NCBI RefSeq assembly: GCF_022482905.1
Contig: NZ_JAKVOI010000001.1
Span: forward strand, 2,791,958-2,855,957
Origin: Clostridium sp.
GTDB taxonomy: Bacteria > Bacillota > Clostridia > Clostridiales > Clostridiaceae
DNA: 64,000 nt
Reading direction: 5' to 3'
Part shown: positions 48,016-56,383 of the stretch, piece by piece
How the letters are laid out: each line of letters begins with the position of its first letter
How positions within the stretch are numbered: the first letter of the stretch is position 1
Notes under the pieces: generated by a model
Database searches by the model: none
Told to the model about the DNA's origin: nothing
What the model saw: the letters and a program-made list of their open reading frames with translations, nothing else
Program-made: the position numbers and the translations under genes

Positions 48016-49617
48016 TTACAACATCCCCAATGCTTTTAGTATACCATTGGCTAAGCCCTGTGCTGCCTTCTGTCTTCCTGCATCAGTTCCAAGAATCGAT
48101 GCGTCCTTGGAATTTGTCAAAAATCCCAGCTCTGTAAGTACAGTAGTCATAGTTGTATTTTTTGTTACATACAACCAGCTGCCATCCTTTAATCCCCTAT
48201 TGTAAGTCCCAAGCGCACTTACAAGGCTGCTCTGAATAAGTGATGCCAATCTCTGTCCTTCGCTGTTTCCTGTATAATAGAGAGTTTCAGTACCTTCTGC
48301 AGCATTGCTGCTAAAAGCATTTGTATGAATGGATACCATATATTTAGCTCCTGAATTATTGGCAGTATCACACCTTCTCTGAAGACTTTGAGTAACAGTA
48401 AGTGAGCTTGTTTTTCTTTCATCCTTTGTTCTCGTATAAATTACATTCACTCCGTTTTTCTCTAATATTTCACCGGTTTTCAATGCTACACTCAATGTAA
48501 CGTCATCCTCCTGGTATCCATTTCCACTGGAGCCTACATCATCACCTATTCCATGACCTGGATCCAGCACTATTACCGGCCTATTTGAGTCTGAAGGTTT
48601 ATTTGGTGCCTGCGGTTTGTCTTGATTATCAGCAGGATTTTGACCTATCATATTTAAAGATTGTAATATACCATTTGCAATAGCCGCAGCACTCTTGTCC
48701 TGAAAATCAGAAGCAGCCATCAAATCGCTTTCCGATTGATTTGTTATAAAGCCCAAATATACCATAACCGACGGTATTTTCGACTTGTTCAACAATTCTT
48801 GACTTGCCTGACCTTCTTTTATGCCTCTATCTGCAGATCCTGTAGAATCTACAAGTTGTTTCTGAATACTTTGAGCTATATCTTTAGATTGAGAAACAGA
48901 TGTTGAGTAATACGTTTCTATTCCCTTTACATCCTTATTGCCTGAATATGCATTTGTATGTATACTTATAAGCTCATTGGAATCGGCCTTATTTGCAATA
49001 TCTACACGGGATTGTACATCCTTTTGCTCATCACCAGTTCGTGTATAAACTACATTCACTCCATTTTTTTTAAGTATCTCTCCTGTTTTTAGAGCAACTG
49101 ACAGGTTTATGTCCTTTTCCTTTACTCCTGAATCAGATATTCCCCCACTGTCATCTCCTCCATGGGATGCATCAATTGTAACAGTATATTTACCATTTGA
49201 ATTATTTCCATTGGATGAATCCTGTTTTTTTGTATAGAATTTTACATTAACATCTTTCTTAAGTACATCTCCAGCCATAGTTTTGATACCACTTTTAATA
49301 GTTACATCGTATGCTTGTCCATATTGATAATTTCCAACTGGTACAATATCTACAATACATCCATTATCTTCAACAGTCAGATTAGTTTGAACAACATTAC
49401 CACTTGAATCTTTAACCACTATGGTTGAACTATCTACACTGCTTTCATCCAATTCCTTATTAAAGGTTATCTTCCATACTTTACTAATTTCTACATTGTT
49501 TCCTATAGTTGCTCCATCAAAATTACCTGCAGCATACACACCGGATTTAAAAGATATAAGGAAAAGAAATATGAATGTCAAAATTACAAAAATATTATAG
49601 AAATTACTTTTTTTCAA
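48016..49617 (-). CDS. Secreted N-acetylmuramoyl-L-alanine amidase with tandem Amidase_3 domains
   Basis: A cell-wall or spore-cortex hydrolase of 533 residues: signal peptide (about 1-30), an SbsA/Big_5-type Ig-like domain (about 33-132), then two Amidase_3 domains (about 145-322 and 346-533) joined by a Pro/Asn-rich linker. Domain 2 has the full set: His355 (DPGHG), Glu370, His431 and catalytic Glu496 (LTELGFLTN). Domain 1 keeps His152, Glu167 and His220, but has Tyr287 (VMVYLGFITN) where the catalytic Glu should be. It is probably inactive and may bind substrate. The two domains share near-identical stretches, a sign of internal duplication. Confidence 0.88.
   Translation of the reverse strand: MKKSNFYNIFVILTFIFLFLISFKSGVYAAGNFDGATIGNNVEISKVWKITFNKELDESSVDSSTIVVKDSSGNVVQTNLTVEDNGCIVDIVPVGNYQYGQAYDVTIKSGIKTMAGDVLKKDVNVKFYTKKQDSSNGNNSNGKYTVTIDASHGGDDSGGISDSGVKEKDINLSVALKTGEILKKNGVNVVYTRTGDEQKDVQSRVDIANKADSNELISIHTNAYSGNKDVKGIETYYSTSVSQSKDIAQSIQKQLVDSTGSADRGIKEGQASQELLNKSKIPSVMVYLGFITNQSESDLMAASDFQDKSAAAIANGILQSLNMIGQNPADNQDKPQAPNKPSDSNRPVIVLDPGHGIGDDVGSSGNGYQEDDVTLSVALKTGEILEKNGVNVIYTRTKDERKTSSLTVTQSLQRRCDTANNSGAKYMVSIHTNAFSSNAAEGTETLYYTGNSEGQRLASLIQSSLVSALGTYNRGLKDGSWLYVTKNTTMTTVLTELGFLTNSKDASILGTDAGRQKAAQGLANGILKALGML
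48418..48492 (-). repeat. Internal duplication in the amidase gene, second copy
   Basis: Encodes SVALKTGEILEKNGVNVIYT and following residues, nearly identical to the segment at 49027-49101 in domain 1. Confidence 0.7.
49027..49101 (-). repeat. Internal duplication in the amidase gene, first copy
   Basis: Encodes SVALKTGEILKKNGVNVVYT and following residues; partner of 48418-48492. Confidence 0.7.
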
Positions 49618-49767
49618 ATAATCACCTCTTTTACACCAGAATTATTTTATACAACTTTATTATAGTATAAAATCTGCTAAAATTACACTACAACCCATCA
49701 TTTTTCCTAACTGTAGATTAAAAAATATGTTATAATACTTGTAAAATTATAGTAGGAGGTAGTCTCT

Positions 49768-50403
49768 ATGAAAATAACATATCTTGCCCATTCCAGCTTT
49801 ATACTTGAAAATTCAAATGGTAAAAAAGTATTGACAGATCCTTATGATAATACCGTAGGCTATAAAGTATTTAAAGGAAATGTTGATATTGTAACAATAA
49901 GCCATCATCATTTTGATCATGACTATGTTGAAAATTTAAATTGTGAAAATATTATAGATAAAACAGGTCATTTCAATTTTGAAGAAATTTCCATAACAGG
50001 TATACCATCTTATCATGATAAAGTAAAAGGTGCTAAAAGAGGTAAAAATATAATTTTCATAATAGAGATGGATAATTATAGACTCTGCCATCTTGGCGAC
50101 CTGGGATACATACTGTCAGAAGATGAAATTTCAGCACTTGGAAATATAGATGTGCTCTTTGTTCCTGTAGGTGGCAATTTTACTATAGACGGTAAAGAAG
50201 CTGCAAAAGTGTCCTCTCTAATAAACCCGCATATAGTAATACCTATGCATTATAAAACACCTCTCTTGTCTTTTGAACTGGACGGACTTGAAACCTTTTT
50301 GAAATATGCCAAAAATATTGAAAATATAGGATGTAATTTTTTAGATTTGAATGAAAAACCAACCTGTTCAAATAAGGTTCAGATATTAGAGTACACAAAA
50401 TGA
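49768..50403 (+). CDS. Metallo-beta-lactamase-fold hydrolase (UlaG-like)
   Basis: A 211-residue metal-dependent hydrolase of the MBL fold. It has the signature HHHFDHDYV (the HxHxDH-like zinc site), a His at IPSYHDKVKGAKRGKN, Asp in HLGDLGYILSEDEI and a final His in IPMHYKTP. This arrangement is typical of the COG2220 group, many of whose members have unknown substrates. AGGAGG precedes the ATG. It is a single gene convergent with the ArsR-type gene. Confidence 0.85.
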   Translation: MKITYLAHSSFILENSNGKKVLTDPYDNTVGYKVFKGNVDIVTISHHHFDHDYVENLNCENIIDKTGHFNFEEISITGIPSYHDKVKGAKRGKNIIFIIEMDNYRLCHLGDLGYILSEDEISALGNIDVLFVPVGGNFTIDGKEAAKVSSLINPHIVIPMHYKTPLLSFELDGLETFLKYAKNIENIGCNFLDLNEKPTCSNKVQILEYTK

Positions 50404-50435
50404 AACTATCTGTGTAAATTTACACAGATAGTTTC
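50402..50435. terminator. Perfect palindrome spanning two convergent stop codons
   Basis: Two 14-base arms (GAAACTATCTGTGT and its complement) surround a 6-base palindromic centre, giving a 34-base perfect palindrome. It includes parts of the stop codons of both flanking genes. The T-run is modest, better on the minus side (TTTCATTTTG). Confidence 0.8.
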
Positions 50436-50799
50436 AGCTATGCTCTACATGTTCCAGTCCTGCATTGAACAATTGATTTATATGTTGATCGTCCAAAGAG
50501 TAATACACAAGTTTCCCTTCTTTTCTAAACTTTACAAGATGTGCTGACTTTAATATACTTAGTTGGTGTGATATAGCAGATTGACTCATATTAAGTACAG
50601 CTACAATATCACACACACATAATTCCTTTTTAAACAAAGCATATATTATCTTTATCCTAGTATTATCTCCTAAAACTTTAAATAGAGAAGATAACTTTAA
50701 AAAAATCTCTTCGGGAAGCATACTATTCTTAACAACATCTATGCATTCCTCATGAATTTCATTACAAGAACAGACTTCTATTTCTGAATTACTTTCCAT
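50434..50799 (-). CDS. ArsR/SmtB-family metal-responsive repressor (CadC-like)
   Basis: A 121-residue winged-helix repressor. It carries the alpha-3 metal motif ELCVCDIV and an N-terminal cysteine cluster (EVCSCNEIHEECID), together the thiolate site of CadC-type sensors of Cd, Pb or Zn. The recognition helix is MSQSAISHQLSILKSAHLV. No metal pump is in the window, so the targets must be elsewhere or the sensor acts alone. It follows nrdD-nrdG on the same strand, 24 bases after nrdG, and could be read through from that operon. Confidence 0.88.
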   Translation of the reverse strand: MESNSEIEVCSCNEIHEECIDVVKNSMLPEEIFLKLSSLFKVLGDNTRIKIIYALFKKELCVCDIVAVLNMSQSAISHQLSILKSAHLVKFRKEGKLVYYSLDDQHINQLFNAGLEHVEHS

Positions 50800-50823
50800 A
50801 ATATCACTTCCTCACATGAAGTA

Positions 50824-51336
50824 TTAAAATTCCATTAATATTATGTTTTTTGATTTGAAACTTGCTTGCACGTCTATAATTCTCTGATTACTGGAACCTC
50901 TAAACCTAAGTGAGGTATCCATTTTATCCTTCTCAAACTTTCCATCTACAAGTACATCTATATTTTTAAGAAGATTTATACTACCGGATTCTCTCTTCAT
51001 ATTATCTAGTATATACTCAAATTTATATCCTGTATAGCACCATATGTTCAATTTAAGTTTTTTAATTTTCTCCGCCATGTATCCAAAAGCCTCTGCCTGA
51101 TAAAATGGATCCCCTCCTGAAAAGGTAACCCCTTTTATCAAAGGATTCTCAGAAACATCATGAACTAAATCATCTATATTTTTTAATTGACCACTTTTAA
51201 AATCATGCGTGGATGGATTAAAACAGCCTTTACAGTTATGGGCACATCCCTGAGCAAAAAATACTCTTCTAAGTCCGGGCCCGTTTGCCAGACTCTCATA
51301 GGCAATTCCTGCCAATCTCACAAATTTATCTTTCAT
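50824..51336 (-). CDS. nrdG: Anaerobic ribonucleotide reductase activating protein
   Basis: Radical SAM activase that installs the glycyl radical in NrdD. The 170-residue protein has the iron-sulfur motif CAHNCKGC near residue 31 and GGDPF for SAM binding; the small size is normal for NrdG. It starts with ATG at 51336 behind GGGAG, 15 bases after the nrdD stop. Confidence 0.95.
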   Translation of the reverse strand: MKDKFVRLAGIAYESLANGPGLRRVFFAQGCAHNCKGCFNPSTHDFKSGQLKNIDDLVHDVSENPLIKGVTFSGGDPFYQAEAFGYMAEKIKKLKLNIWCYTGYKFEYILDNMKRESGSINLLKNIDVLVDGKFEKDKMDTSLRFRGSSNQRIIDVQASFKSKNIILMEF

Positions 51337-51351
51337 AATATTTCTCCCATA

Positions 51352-53457
51352 TTAAAAATAAACTCTTTTTCCTGTAGCCTGTGATATCCTGTCTTTTCTC
51401 TCAGCCACTTTTCCTTCTCCAAATCTCTCATCCAGAGAAAGATATCCTGTAACTCTGGATATGCCTTGAATATTAGTGCTCCCACATTTAGGACAGATAC
51501 TTTCATCATGCATATAGGTTCCACAGTCCCTGCAGTATCTTATGTGAAAATTTATACCTATATAGCTTATGTTGGTTTTAGTATAAGCATAATTTATTAT
51601 ATCATAAACTACATCTTCCGACGGATAGTCATCAATTTCTATATAACTTATATGTCCTCCATTACATAATTTATGATATGGAGCTTCAATATCAATTTTG
51701 TCCTTTATTGATATAGGAAAGTTTACAGGTATATGATAGGAATTAGTATAATAGTCTTTATCTGTAACCCCTTTAATCTCACCAAATATCTTTTTATCTT
51801 TGACTATGAATTTGCCGCTCAATCCTTCTGCCGGAGTAGCATAACAGCTCCAATTGAGATGAGTTTCATCTGTAAGTTTGTCCGTATAATTCCTGATATA
51901 ATTTACAATTTTCAGCCCGAGTTTTCTTGCTTCTTCACTTTCTCCATGATGTTTCCCCGTAAGTGCTGTAAGAGCTTCCGCAAGCCCGATAAATCCTATT
52001 GCCCATGTTCCCTGCTTTAATATAGGTTCTATTGAATCCTCCTCTTTTAGATTCTCAGCACCTTTCATAAGTTTCTGTCCTGCAACGAAAGGAAGATCTT
52101 TTACCCTCAATTTCTTCAGGGTACCGTACCTGTGCATCAATGATTCTCTAGATAAATTCAGTCTATCATCTAAAAGCTTGAAGAATTTATCCAAATTTCC
52201 CTTGGATATGATAGCTATTCTTGGAAGATTAATTGTTGTTGGAGCTATATTTCCTCTTCCCTTGGGACCCGGCTCACCATTTACATTGGAACATACATAG
52301 GTTCTGCATCCCATAGTCGATGGAATTACACCCTTATCATAATAAAATTTATTGAAATCAGCATCCATATTCATAAAAGTAGGATTCATTCTTTTTGCTG
52401 CCACTCTGCAGGCAATTCTGAATAAATAATAATAAGGATCTCCTTCTTTTTTGTTCACGCCATCTTTCACTCTAAATATTATATTGGGAAATATAGGCTG
52501 CTCACCTTGTCCAAGTCCCTTTTCATATTCGGTGAGAAATACCTCACATATAAGTGCTGAATCCTTGGTTCTAGGTACGCCTAAATTAATGGAACTAAAT
52601 GGTACCTGGGAACCCGCCCTGGAGTGCATGGTATTTAAATTGTAAATTATTCCCTGCATAGCCTGTTCTATACTTCTTCTAAGCTTTTTCTCTGATATTT
52701 CAGTTATCCTGCTTTCTTTTATGCCAAGTTCTCTTAAATCTTTTACTATTTCCTGCCTGGTAGGTTCTATAAAAATAGACATATCATTGTCAAAATCAGG
52801 ATGAGATTGTCCTCCAAACATGTCATTTTGCGATGATTGAAGCAATATGCATGAGAGTTCAGCTGCTGATTCTATTCTCTTTGGATGTCTAATATATCCA
52901 TATCCGGTATTAAAGCCATTTAAAAGCACTTCTCTTGTAGGTATATGCAGGCAATTGACACTTAAATTATAAGAATCAAGATCATGATAATATACATCTC
53001 CGTTTTCATGGGCTTTTGCCAGATATTTGGGCATCTTAGCCAGATTATGCCACTTGTTTGATTCACTTGCTATTCTTAGAAGTTTGGAACTATAATTATT
53101 TCCCACATTTGCATTATCTCTATCCGTCTCTATTCCTATTTTATCAATAGCCTTCATAAGATCTGACTTTATTTCCCTTATATTGTTTCTGTCTCTTCTA
53201 TAATTGGAATAAGCAAATCCTATTTCAGTATATTTCCGTTTCATAAGAACTTCTTCAACTATATTCTGTATATCTTCAACATTTATTTCCTCCAAATTCA
53301 AATTTTCTATATATTTTATAACCTCCTGAGTCAGATCTATAAATTCACTCTCTTTTAAATCATAACCTATCTCGTCAGAAGCTCCCTTTATTGCGTTAGT
53401 TATTTTAATAGAATTAAACTCTACTTTTCTTCCATCTCTTTTTACAACATGTAGCAT
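51352..53457 (-). CDS. nrdD: Anaerobic (class III) ribonucleoside-triphosphate reductase
   Basis: Reduces ribonucleoside triphosphates to deoxyribonucleotides using a glycyl radical in anaerobic cells. The 701-residue protein has an N-terminal ATP-cone (VVKRDGRKVEFNSIKITNAI), the barrel with the substrate cysteines, the C-terminal zinc site (CRDCGTYMHDESICPKCGS) and the glycyl radical loop RVTGYL (Gly671). The start ATG at 53457 is 8 bases after AGGAGG; the in-frame TTG two codons earlier is too close. It is the first gene of nrdD-nrdG, behind two NrdR-like boxes. Confidence 0.96.
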   Translation of the reverse strand: MLHVVKRDGRKVEFNSIKITNAIKGASDEIGYDLKESEFIDLTQEVIKYIENLNLEEINVEDIQNIVEEVLMKRKYTEIGFAYSNYRRDRNNIREIKSDLMKAIDKIGIETDRDNANVGNNYSSKLLRIASESNKWHNLAKMPKYLAKAHENGDVYYHDLDSYNLSVNCLHIPTREVLLNGFNTGYGYIRHPKRIESAAELSCILLQSSQNDMFGGQSHPDFDNDMSIFIEPTRQEIVKDLRELGIKESRITEISEKKLRRSIEQAMQGIIYNLNTMHSRAGSQVPFSSINLGVPRTKDSALICEVFLTEYEKGLGQGEQPIFPNIIFRVKDGVNKKEGDPYYYLFRIACRVAAKRMNPTFMNMDADFNKFYYDKGVIPSTMGCRTYVCSNVNGEPGPKGRGNIAPTTINLPRIAIISKGNLDKFFKLLDDRLNLSRESLMHRYGTLKKLRVKDLPFVAGQKLMKGAENLKEEDSIEPILKQGTWAIGFIGLAEALTALTGKHHGESEEARKLGLKIVNYIRNYTDKLTDETHLNWSCYATPAEGLSGKFIVKDKKIFGEIKGVTDKDYYTNSYHIPVNFPISIKDKIDIEAPYHKLCNGGHISYIEIDDYPSEDVVYDIINYAYTKTNISYIGINFHIRYCRDCGTYMHDESICPKCGSTNIQGISRVTGYLSLDERFGEGKVAERKDRISQATGKRVYF

Positions 53458-53473
53458 ATACAATTCCTCCTAA

Positions 53474-53489
53474 GCACTATATATTGTGT
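53474..53489. promoter_or_regulatory. NrdR-type box 1 upstream of nrdD
   Basis: The 16-mer GCACTATATATTGTGT is close to the NrdR consensus ACACTATATATAGTGT. It lies downstream of the nrdD -10 element. Confidence 0.75.
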
Positions 53490-53498
53490 AACAATGTA

Positions 53499-53504
53499 AT
53501 TATA
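53499..53504 (-). promoter_or_regulatory. -10 element of nrdD
   Basis: TATAAT on the minus strand lies between the two NrdR-like boxes. The possible -35 (TTTAAT, 17 bases upstream) is weak. Confidence 0.5.
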
Positions 53505-53520
53505 CTACTTTATATAGAAT
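53505..53520. promoter_or_regulatory. NrdR-type box 2 upstream of nrdD
   Basis: CTACTTTATATAGAAT keeps the C-x4-TATAG-like core of the NrdR box. Its centre is 31 bp from that of box 1, three helical turns, the spacing usual for paired NrdR sites. Confidence 0.6.
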
Positions 53521-53606
53521 AATTAAATATATATTTGACAGAATAATATTATACTACACTATTTGATCAATTAAAAATCATATCTTACTTAGGGAGGATG
53601 AAAACA

Positions 53607-53798
53607 ATGAAGGGACAGATAATAGATACAACTTCTACAGAAGCTGTGATAGCTCTTGCAGATGGAACAATATTAAACATTGCAATGTCACAATTGCCCT
53701 ATAATTCCAGGACAGGTGATAAAATAAATATAGAACCATTTCAAACTAAGATGACAGGAAAAAGTTTTATAAATGTATCAACACCTCCTATTTGTTGA
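53607..53798 (+). CDS. Small conserved-looking protein of unknown function
   Basis: A 63-residue protein (MKGQIIDTTSTEAVIALADG) with alternating hydrophobic beta-type strands and ISMSQ-like AMSQLPYNSRTGDKINIEP, suggesting a small beta-barrel such as an OB or KOW-like fold. GGGAGG lies 9 bases before the ATG at 53607; the ATG three codons earlier is too close to it. It is divergent from nrdD and 54 bases ahead of thiT. I do not recognise the family. Confidence 0.65.
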   Translation: MKGQIIDTTSTEAVIALADGTILNIAMSQLPYNSRTGDKINIEPFQTKMTGKSFINVSTPPIC

Positions 53799-53852
53799 TG
53801 TACCTACATTTATGTATTATAATTATAACGATGCAAGGAGGTATTTTTTATT

Positions 53853-54494
53853 ATGTCATTACTAAAAAATCTTACAGAGATAAGTTCTCATCCAAGTTCC
53901 ATATTTGCACTTATAGCTTTAATCGCATTTATTTTATTTATTGCCAGAATTAAAAAAATACATTTTACAACCCAGCTCATAACTCAAATAGGTATTGCCT
54001 TAGCTCTAGCTACTATACTTAAGGTATTTAGAATATACCATTTTCCCCAGGGAGGAAGTATAACTCTCGGAAGTATGGTTCCAATACTGCTCATGGCATT
54101 TTTATATGGACCTGAAGTAGGTTTCCTAACTGGATTTTTATATGGAATCATAACCTTGATTCTGGATCCATACATACTTCAACCTGTACAAGTTCTATTT
54201 GATTATCCACTCCCTTTCATGGCACTTGGCATCACCGGTTATTTCAGAAGTCATAAACTACTTGGTACGGCTTCCGCCATATTTATGAGGTTTATATGTC
54301 ATTTTATATCTGGGATTTTATTTTTCGGGAGCTTTGCCCCAAAGGGGATGTCCCCTGTAATCTATTCACTATCGTTAAATGGAAGCTTTATGCTTATAGA
54401 AGGAATCATATGCATAGTTATAATGGCTGCTCTTCCTCTCCAGCATCTTGAATCCATTTTAAAGAAAGATACTCTCAACAATTCTATTAAATAG
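53853..54494 (+). CDS. thiT: ThiT-like thiamine ECF transporter substrate-binding subunit
   Basis: The S component of an energy-coupling-factor importer for thiamine. The 213-residue protein has six membrane helices with the family motifs FPQGGSITLGSMVPIL and DYPLPFMALGITGYF, and a membrane arginine/histidine segment RFICHFISGILFFG. The ECF A/A'/T modules are not nearby, as is usual for group II ECF systems. AAGGAGG precedes the ATG. No TPP riboswitch fits in the short upstream gap. Confidence 0.88.
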   Translation: MSLLKNLTEISSHPSSIFALIALIAFILFIARIKKIHFTTQLITQIGIALALATILKVFRIYHFPQGGSITLGSMVPILLMAFLYGPEVGFLTGFLYGIITLILDPYILQPVQVLFDYPLPFMALGITGYFRSHKLLGTASAIFMRFICHFISGILFFGSFAPKGMSPVIYSLSLNGSFMLIEGIICIVIMAALPLQHLESILKKDTLNNSIK

Positions 54495-54495
54495 T

Positions 54496-54550
54496 AAATT
54501 TAAAAGGGACTGCTGCATAATTTCGATTGCAGTATATCCCTTTTAAATTT
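54496..54550. terminator. Bidirectional terminator between thiT and ferredoxin
   Basis: AAATTTAAAAGGGA and TCCCTTTTAAATTT (14-bp arms) enclose an inner CTGC/GCAG stem. Runs of A and T lie on both sides. Confidence 0.85.
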
Positions 54551-54561
54551 ACTCTATAAAA

Positions 54562-54753
54562 TTACTCTTCTATGGATATGGCATTCACAGGGCAACCATC
54601 TCTTGCATCTTCAGCTGAGTCCTCTGAAGTATCTGGTACTTCACTTACCAAAGTACCGGCCTTCCCGTCATCCTCCATTGTAAATACTTCCGGACACTCA
54701 CTTGGACACATGCCGCAACCTATACAGGTATCCTTATCTACTATTGCTATCAT
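54562..54753 (-). CDS. Small [4Fe-4S] ferredoxin
   Basis: A 63-residue acidic electron carrier. It has CIGCGMCPSECPEVF with Cys10, Cys13 and Cys16, and a distal GCPVNAI Cys54, giving one [4Fe-4S] cluster of the Thermotoga/Bacillus type rather than the two-cluster clostridial type. Cys20 is an extra cysteine next to the cluster. The C-terminus ends IEE. It is a single gene downstream of the Mrp gene region. Confidence 0.92.
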   Translation of the reverse strand: MIAIVDKDTCIGCGMCPSECPEVFTMEDDGKAGTLVSEVPDTSEDSAEDARDGCPVNAISIEE

Positions 54754-54838
54754 GAATATTCACCACTTTCCTAATAAAATTAACAATATAATTATTTGTC
54801 AATCTTATCAGGAATATACATATATTCACAAAGTAATT

Positions 54839-55690
54839 CTATAGCTTTAATCTTGACATGAAATTATCAACTAACGTATTATAATCTGGAGATTTGGATA
54901 TGTACTCCTCAACTTTTCCATCCTCCATTTTATCTACAAGTTCCAAATCCATTGGTATTTCATCAAGAAGTGGCAGTCCGAGATATGCTGCTTGCTCATC
55001 TGCAGACTTTTTACTAAATAGTCTTATCTTTTCATTGCAATTTTTACATTTTACATAAGACATATTTTCTACTGCCCCAATTATATTTATATTCATCTTT
55101 TCCGCCATTATAACAACCTTCTTGACTATCATTGACACCATGTCCTGCGGAGTTGATACAATTACAATCCCTTCTAAAGGTATATCCTGCATTATAGTAA
55201 GTGCCACATCTCCTGTTCCCGGCGGCATATCTATCAAAAGATAATCCAGGTCACCCCATTCAGTATCGGAATACATCTGTGTTAGTACCCCTGTAATTAC
55301 AGGACCTCTCCATATAACCGGCTGTTCTTCTTTTTCTGTTAAGAGATTCAGCGACATAACTTCAATTCCCAAAGGTGTATTTACAGTAGAAAACTTTACA
55401 TCCTGACTGTTATTTATGGCAGTTATCTTTGCTCTATCTTTATTTATTCCAAAAAATCTCGGCATGGACGGTCCTGTTATATCTCCATCCAGAACACCTA
55501 CCTTATATCCTTTATATGTCAGCTTTATTGCAAGTGATCCTGTAATAGTTGACTTGCCAACTCCACCTTTTCCACTCATTATTCCTATTATATGTTTGAT
55601 ATGTCCAAATTTGGTGACTAGCTTGGAACATTTATTTTTATTATCTACATTGCAATTTGAATTACCTGGACAATCACTGCAGTTACTCAT
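54839..55690 (-). CDS. Mrp/NBP35-type P-loop ATPase
   Basis: An iron-sulfur cluster carrier ATPase of the Mrp/ApbC family. The 283-residue protein has a cysteine-rich start (NCSDCPGNSNCNVDNKNKC), the deviant Walker A (MSGKGGVGKSTITGSLA), the DGDITGPSMPRF switch, LLIDMPPGTGDVAL and a CxxC (VKCKNCNEK) that would bind the bridging cluster. Length and order are normal. It stands near a ferredoxin gene on the same strand, which fits a role in Fe-S protein maturation. Confidence 0.92.
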   Translation of the reverse strand: MSNCSDCPGNSNCNVDNKNKCSKLVTKFGHIKHIIGIMSGKGGVGKSTITGSLAIKLTYKGYKVGVLDGDITGPSMPRFFGINKDRAKITAINNSQDVKFSTVNTPLGIEVMSLNLLTEKEEQPVIWRGPVITGVLTQMYSDTEWGDLDYLLIDMPPGTGDVALTIMQDIPLEGIVIVSTPQDMVSMIVKKVVIMAEKMNINIIGAVENMSYVKCKNCNEKIRLFSKKSADEQAAYLGLPLLDEIPMDLELVDKMEDGKVEEYISKSPDYNTLVDNFMSRLKL

Positions 55691-55804
55691 TTTCTACTAC
55701 TTCCTTTCATGAATATTATAATCTCAAAATCCTAATCAACATTATAACACATTACTTAATAAAAAAAATTCCCTTTCAATAATAAACTTGAAAGGAAGCG
55801 AGTA

Positions 55805-56383
55805 TCAATTGTACTTTAAAGTTTCCACTATAGTTTTAAATATGTTTGACATATTTTCTTTAAAATCATTCTCTTTTACAAAGAAAGAAAATCTGCAAAA
55901 TTCATTGCCATTTTCTATAAAGTATTCTTCACCTATATAACTGTCACCAACCGGTTTTGTAATGTTATATTTAAGTAAATACCCTCTTTTCCCATCTAAA
56001 TCTATGTCCTTTAGGGAATAGTACTTATATAAATTCTGCTTGTCAGATATAATCTTGCTATTTTTTAAAAATGTCTTTAAATCTCCTTTAAATGTCCATA
56101 CCTGAAAAAATCCACTTATCTTGCCATCATTACTTCTGAAATCACTATGACATAATATTTCATTCCCTGATATATCCTGCTTTTTAACCTGCCACTTGGA
56201 TGGGAACTTATATTTTATCCTGCCATTCAACTCCGTATACTCCGATAAAGAATTTGTATCGTTTTTAATTAAAGATGTAAACTTGCCACTAAAGCTCTTT
56301 GTAAATCCTAGAACCAAAACCACAATTCCCATTAAGATTATTGCAGTGCCTAATTTTTTCCTACTTATTGTTATTATCTGCAT
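55805..56383 (-). CDS. Membrane-anchored protein of unknown function, coupled to upstream gene
   Basis: A 192-residue protein with one N-terminal transmembrane helix (about residues 11-27) and an extracellular domain (INGRIKYKFPSKWQVKKQD, RGYLLKYNITKPVGDSYIGEEYF, FKTIVETL) that resembles PsbP/DUF-type lipid- or ligand-binding folds by pattern only. The start overlaps the preceding gene by 10 bases and has no own ribosome site, so it is probably translationally coupled. I do not recognise the family. Confidence 0.6.
   Translation of the reverse strand: MQIITISRKKLGTAIILMGIVVLVLGFTKSFSGKFTSLIKNDTNSLSEYTELNGRIKYKFPSKWQVKKQDISGNEILCHSDFRSNDGKISGFFQVWTFKGDLKTFLKNSKIISDKQNLYKYYSLKDIDLDGKRGYLLKYNITKPVGDSYIGEEYFIENGNEFCRFSFFVKENDFKENMSNIFKTIVETLKYN

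Noticed and set aside
53799-53852. TPP riboswitch upstream of thiT
   Set aside because: The gap is only 54 bases and lacks the conserved CUGAGA and ACCUGA elements.
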